A stretch of DNA of 20,810 bases. Origin: Scleroderma bovista. Lineage: Eukaryota > Basidiomycota > Agaricomycetes > Boletales > Sclerodermataceae. A program made the position numbers and the translations under genes. Positions 17,602 to 20,810 of this stretch are shown in pieces. The notes below the pieces were generated by a model. The model ran no database searches. It had not been told where the DNA came from and saw only the letters and a list, made by a program, of their open reading frames with translations. Location of the stretch: assembly GCA_037178675.1 (NCBI GenBank), contig JAYMGJ010000801.1:1-20810 (forward strand), written 5' to 3'. Positions within the stretch are counted from its first letter, which is position 1; each line of letters starts with the position of its first letter.

Positions 17602-20600
17602 GTGCAGGATTCCAGACTGCAGAACTGAGCGTCGCAAACCGTGAGGTTTTCGGGGATACGACTAAATAACGAGTTAAAGTCCGCCTGGGTCATACGAAGT
17701 TTTCGAGGGGCAGAGGGGTTTTCTCGGTAAAAGCGCTCGACTACCAGAGGAGAATTCTTCAAGTTTGACGAGGGTTCCCATGTCCTCTCATGTTCTTCGT
17801 ACCCCTTCCAGTGTACCAAATACTGGAGCTGTCTTTTATAAATACGAGAGGCTACGATATAGTCCACTTCGTACTCTTCATCGCGTTCTTCAGAGACATG
17901 TATCGGACCAGGCCGAGACACGGGTTGACCGGGAAGAGGACCTAAATAAGGTTTAACTCGAGAAACATTCACAACCGGGTGAATCCGAAGAGTTTTCGGG
18001 AGCTTAAGCTCGACCGCATTCGGGGTTACACGAGTGACCTCATAGGGACCAATCCACTTCTCCGTAAGCTTCTTAGAAGCACGATTTAGCATACGAAGGT
18101 TGTCTGTAGAAAGCCAAACTTGTTGGCCTACAACATAGTCCGGGGCGGGATTCCTGTGCTTATCCGCCTGAAGCTTCATATTACGTTTTGCCTTCTCAGA
18201 AGACTCAACGACTTTATTAAATACAGCGGCAAAGTCCTTAGCCGCTGGGGCTACTGTGTCGATCGGCTCAACACCCATACGAGGGGAATAACTCCGGGTA
18301 ATTCCAAACGGTGAATCAGTGGTTACCTCCGAAACCGTGTTGTTCCAAATGAACTGGGCAACCTTGATCCATTTGGCCCATTCGTTTTGTCGATCATTGA
18401 CGTAGGTTCGGAGATACTGATTAATTTCACGGTTCAACCGCTCCGTTTGACCATCGGTCTGAGGGTGAAAGGCCGTAGACATCTTCCTTTTAATACCTAA
18501 GAGTCTATACAACTCCCCCAGGAAGTGGCTTGCAAAGACCGATCCGCGGTCTGACACGACGGAAGATGGGAGTCCATGCTGACACCAGACATGATCTCTA
18601 AATAACTCAGCGGTTGACAAAGCGGTTTCCTCCTTAGTGCAAGGCACAAACACGACCTCCTTGGAGAACCGATCAACCACGACTAATATATAATTGTAAC
18701 CGAGGGATTCCGGCATCTCGGTAAAGTCCATAGTGACATCAAGCCACGGGCCGCTAGGGGTAGGGAGAGGGATAAGACTTCCAGAAGTCTTTTGATTCGA
18801 CACCTTGGACTGTTGGCACTTCTGACAGTGCTTTACGTAGGTTTGAATCTGTTCTTTCATCCCTTTCCAAGAATAATGCTTCCTGAGCGCATTATATGTA
18901 GCTTTTACTCCTTTATGACCAGCAACAGGAGTGTCGTGAAAGTTCGTAACGAGCGATTGTCGCTCTTCGTAAGACTGATCAGTAACGTCGATCAGTTTAA
19001 CAGATACCGGGTTCAACAGGACCTGGTCCTTGTTGTCATCGGAACTAGATACGTAATGGTCCGACCGCCTGCTAAGCGGATCTGCAACGTGCATCTGGGT
19101 TCCCTTTTTATAGATAAGCGAATAGTTAAACCGCGTCATCCACATCTGCCAGCGCGCTTGGCGCTTTGACAAGTTCTGTGACTTGGTGAAGTACGTTAAA
19201 TTATGATGGTCCGTGTAGATCTCAAAGGCATAAGGAGTGGCCTCGAGATAATGGCGCCAGGCCTCAGTTGCTTTTATGATGGCCAGCATCTCTTTATCGT
19301 GAATAGGATAATTTCGTTCTGGAGGTGTCATGGAATGTGACATGTACGCGACGGGTCTGAATTCGCCGTCTTCGCACTTCACGGATATCACTCCCCCGAC
19401 GGCGAACTCAGACGCATCGGTTTCGAGGCGGAATTCGCGGTCCTGGTCGGGGTACTGAAGTACCGGAGCACAAGTAAAGGCAGCTTTCAAAGCTTCAAAC
19501 GCAGCGCGTTCCTTCTCTCCAAAGTTAAATACTACATCTTTACACGTAAGGTCCGTCATGGGTCTAGCCATGATTGCATAATCTTTAATGAAGCGTCTAT
19601 AGAAATTGCCGAGACCTAAGAACGCGCGAACCTGCTTTACGTTCGTTGGCTCAGGCCATTTCAAAATAGCATTAACTTTCTCAGGGTCCATTTTGATACC
19701 CTCACGTGACACGATCATACCGAGGAAGTCGACTTCGGTGACTCTGAAGCGACACTTCTCCGGTTTGACAAACAAGTCGTTATCACGTAAACGTTTCAAA
19801 ACCTCCAGCACAATTCTATCATGCTTTTCCCGATCGTCTGTGTCCGTAAATATCATAAGGTCGTCAATATATACCACGCATACATCCGACATATCGTGGA
19901 AGATTTCATTCATCATCTTCTGGAATGTCGCAGGTGAATTGCAGAGACCGAAATACATAACTAATGGCTCGAAAGCCCCTTTGTGCGTTACAAACGCAGC
20001 TTTCCACTCATCGCCTTCGCGAATCCTCACATTGTTATAACCCCACCGAAGATCCATTTTCGTGAAGAGTTTACAACCCTTAAGCTTGTCAACAAGCTGA
20101 GAGATAAGCGGCAGCGGATAGTTATTTTTAACCGTCCAGTCGTTTACGTAACGGTAATCCTGTACCATGCGCTTCCTGCCGTCCTTTTTCGGGATAAAGA
20201 AGACCGGTGACGTCTGTTGACTAATAGAAGGCCGAATGTATCCTTTAGCGAGTTGATCATCAAGGAACGATTCGACTTCTTTTTGCTCATCAACAGAGAG
20301 CGGAATAAGTCTTCCCTTTTTGGGCGGGAAGTCTTCTTTCAGATCAATTCCATGATCCCAAGGTTTTCTTAGCGGCATGCGCTCTGACGACTTTTTACTA
20401 AATACATCTAAGAACTCCCAGTACTCTTTAGGGACCTGCTTTTGAGCTTCTTCTAGGGTCGACTCATCGATAGTGACCTTTGACTCATGAGCTTTCAAAG
20501 CTTGTACCCAAGTTTCCTGAGATTCATTTTCTCGTAATAACTTAGCAAAGCGTGTTTCCAAAAGCGACTTGCACTCTGGAGGGCACCTTGTTAAATTAAC

Positions 20601-20810
20601 TTTGCCTGTTACCCAATCTATATCGGGGTTGTGCTTCCGAAGCCAGGTGTGGCCAAGGATAAGCGGCACTTTTCCAAGGCACGTGACGGCACACCACAGC
20701 TTTTCAGCATGTTTCCCAATACCGACTGTCAACAATACATAATGCGTGATGTCACCCTCCTGATTCCTAGTGCCATCTACGTTAAGCACAGGGACGGGTT
20801 TCACCAGCTT
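17598..20810 (-). CDS. pol: Ty3/gypsy chromovirus pol polyprotein, N-terminus outside window
   Basis: 1,068 uninterrupted codons are visible from 20804, and the frame is open at the window edge. Domains in order: end of the aspartic protease (VPLILGHTWLRKHNPDIDW, 46-64); reverse transcriptase with Asp251 (TKMDLRWGYNN) and YIDD at 312-315; RNase H with Asp463, Glu505, Asp532 and Asp575 (LETDAS, HDKEML, YTDHHNL, VADPLSRR); integrase zinc finger His623, His630, Cys660, Cys663; integrase core Asp693, Asp752 and Glu788, the classic D-D-35-E spacing; GPY segment at 919-921; and a C-terminal chromodomain (about 977-1028, YLVHWKGYEEHERTWEP) that in this clade guides integration to marked chromatin. 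All catalytic residues that I checked are present, so the copy appears recent. Gag and the start of protease lie beyond 20810. Confidence 0.97.
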   Translation of the reverse strand, partial: KLVKPVPVLNVDGTRNQEGDITHYVLLTVGIGKHAEKLWCAVTCLGKVPLILGHTWLRKHNPDIDWVTGKVNLTRCPPECKSLLETRFAKLLRENESQETWVQALKAHESKVTIDESTLEEAQKQVPKEYWEFLDVFSKKSSERMPLRKPWDHGIDLKEDFPPKKGRLIPLSVDEQKEVESFLDDQLAKGYIRPSISQQTSPVFFIPKKDGRKRMVQDYRYVNDWTVKNNYPLPLISQLVDKLKGCKLFTKMDLRWGYNNVRIREGDEWKAAFVTHKGAFEPLVMYFGLCNSPATFQKMMNEIFHDMSDVCVVYIDDLMIFTDTDDREKHDRIVLEVLKRLRDNDLFVKPEKCRFRVTEVDFLGMIVSREGIKMDPEKVNAILKWPEPTNVKQVRAFLGLGNFYRRFIKDYAIMARPMTDLTCKDVVFNFGEKERAAFEALKAAFTCAPVLQYPDQDREFRLETDASEFAVGGVISVKCEDGEFRPVAYMSHSMTPPERNYPIHDKEMLAIIKATEAWRHYLEATPYAFEIYTDHHNLTYFTKSQNLSKRQARWQMWMTRFNYSLIYKKGTQMHVADPLSRRSDHYVSSSDDNKDQVLLNPVSVKLIDVTDQSYEERQSLVTNFHDTPVAGHKGVKATYNALRKHYSWKGMKEQIQTYVKHCQKCQQSKVSNQKTSGSLIPLPTPSGPWLDVTMDFTEMPESLGYNYILVVVDRFSKEVVFVPCTKEETALSTAELFRDHVWCQHGLPSSVVSDRGSVFASHFLGELYRLLGIKRKMSTAFHPQTDGQTERLNREINQYLRTYVNDRQNEWAKWIKVAQFIWNNTVSEVTTDSPFGITRSYSPRMGVEPIDTVAPAAKDFAAVFNKVVESSEKAKRNMKLQADKHRNPAPDYVVGQQVWLSTDNLRMLNRASKKLTEKWIGPYEVTRVTPNAVELKLPKTLRIHPVVNVSRVKPYLGPLPGQPVSRPGPIHVSEERDEEYEVDYIVASRIYKRQLQYLVHWKGYEEHERTWEPSSNLKNSPLVVERFYRENPSAPRKLRMTQADFNSLFSRIPENLTVCDAQFCSLESCT

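Noticed and set aside
17765..20210. Plus-strand frames opposite pol
   Set aside because: They are shadows of the intact pol frame on the minus strand.

Overview
The window looks like nuclear DNA from a filamentous basidiomycete, most likely an Agaricomycete (mushroom-forming fungus). The reasons are very short GT-AG introns (about 40-70 bases) with CTRAY-like branch points, a chromodomain-bearing Ty3/gypsy retroelement, a fungal-type BTB/POZ protein, a fungal TET/JBP-type 2-oxoglutarate dioxygenase, and a decayed integrase-core (DDE) gene of a family I know from basidiomycetes. The region is accessory and repeat-rich: few host-like genes sit among at least six kinds of tandem or inverted repeats. 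There are no rRNA or tRNA genes, CRISPR arrays or bacterial-style operons. All gene models are hand-spliced from splice signals and reading-frame continuity.

Layout. 217-2350 (-): broken integrase-core DDE gene. 2375-3368 (+): intact three-exon BTB/POZ gene. 3728-4115 (+): 5'-truncated copy of a peculiar exon-intron repeat. 4115-5075: GC-rich array with a 42-50 base period. 5357-7109 (+): nine-exon gene for a conserved fungal protein of unknown function (437 aa), with a TATA box. 7280-7410: AT-rich 20-base repeat. 7436-8110: 17-base minisatellite that switches orientation near 7740. 7985-9102: imperfect palindrome with arms of about 0.55 kb. 9243-10503 (-): TET/JBP dioxygenase gene with one frame conflict. 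10779-11568 (+): divergent three-exon gene of unknown function. 12085-12805: cryptic 33-base degenerate tandem repeat. 12874-13065: twelve 16-base units. 13640-15830 (-): large modular gene or pseudogene made of repeated exon (about 111 bases) plus intron (60 bases) units. 16027-17220 (+): open frame that may be the C-terminal part of a Myb/SANT-like transposon-associated protein and ends exactly where an LTR begins. 17221-20810 (-): 3' LTR, polypurine tract and uninterrupted pol of a chromovirus whose 5' part lies outside the window.

The most unusual item is the modular gene on the minus strand at 13.6-15.8 kb. Its tandem units carry the splice donor, branch point and acceptor at constant spacing (most introns exactly 60 bases). 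The same reading frame and 37-residue module recur from exon to exon, with two in-frame TGA codons at the same module position. A truncated copy in the opposite orientation at 3.73-4.12 kb keeps the 47-, 60- and 60-base introns. The second point of interest is the TET/JBP gene paired head-to-head with an unknown gene and flanked on both sides by related minisatellite sequence.
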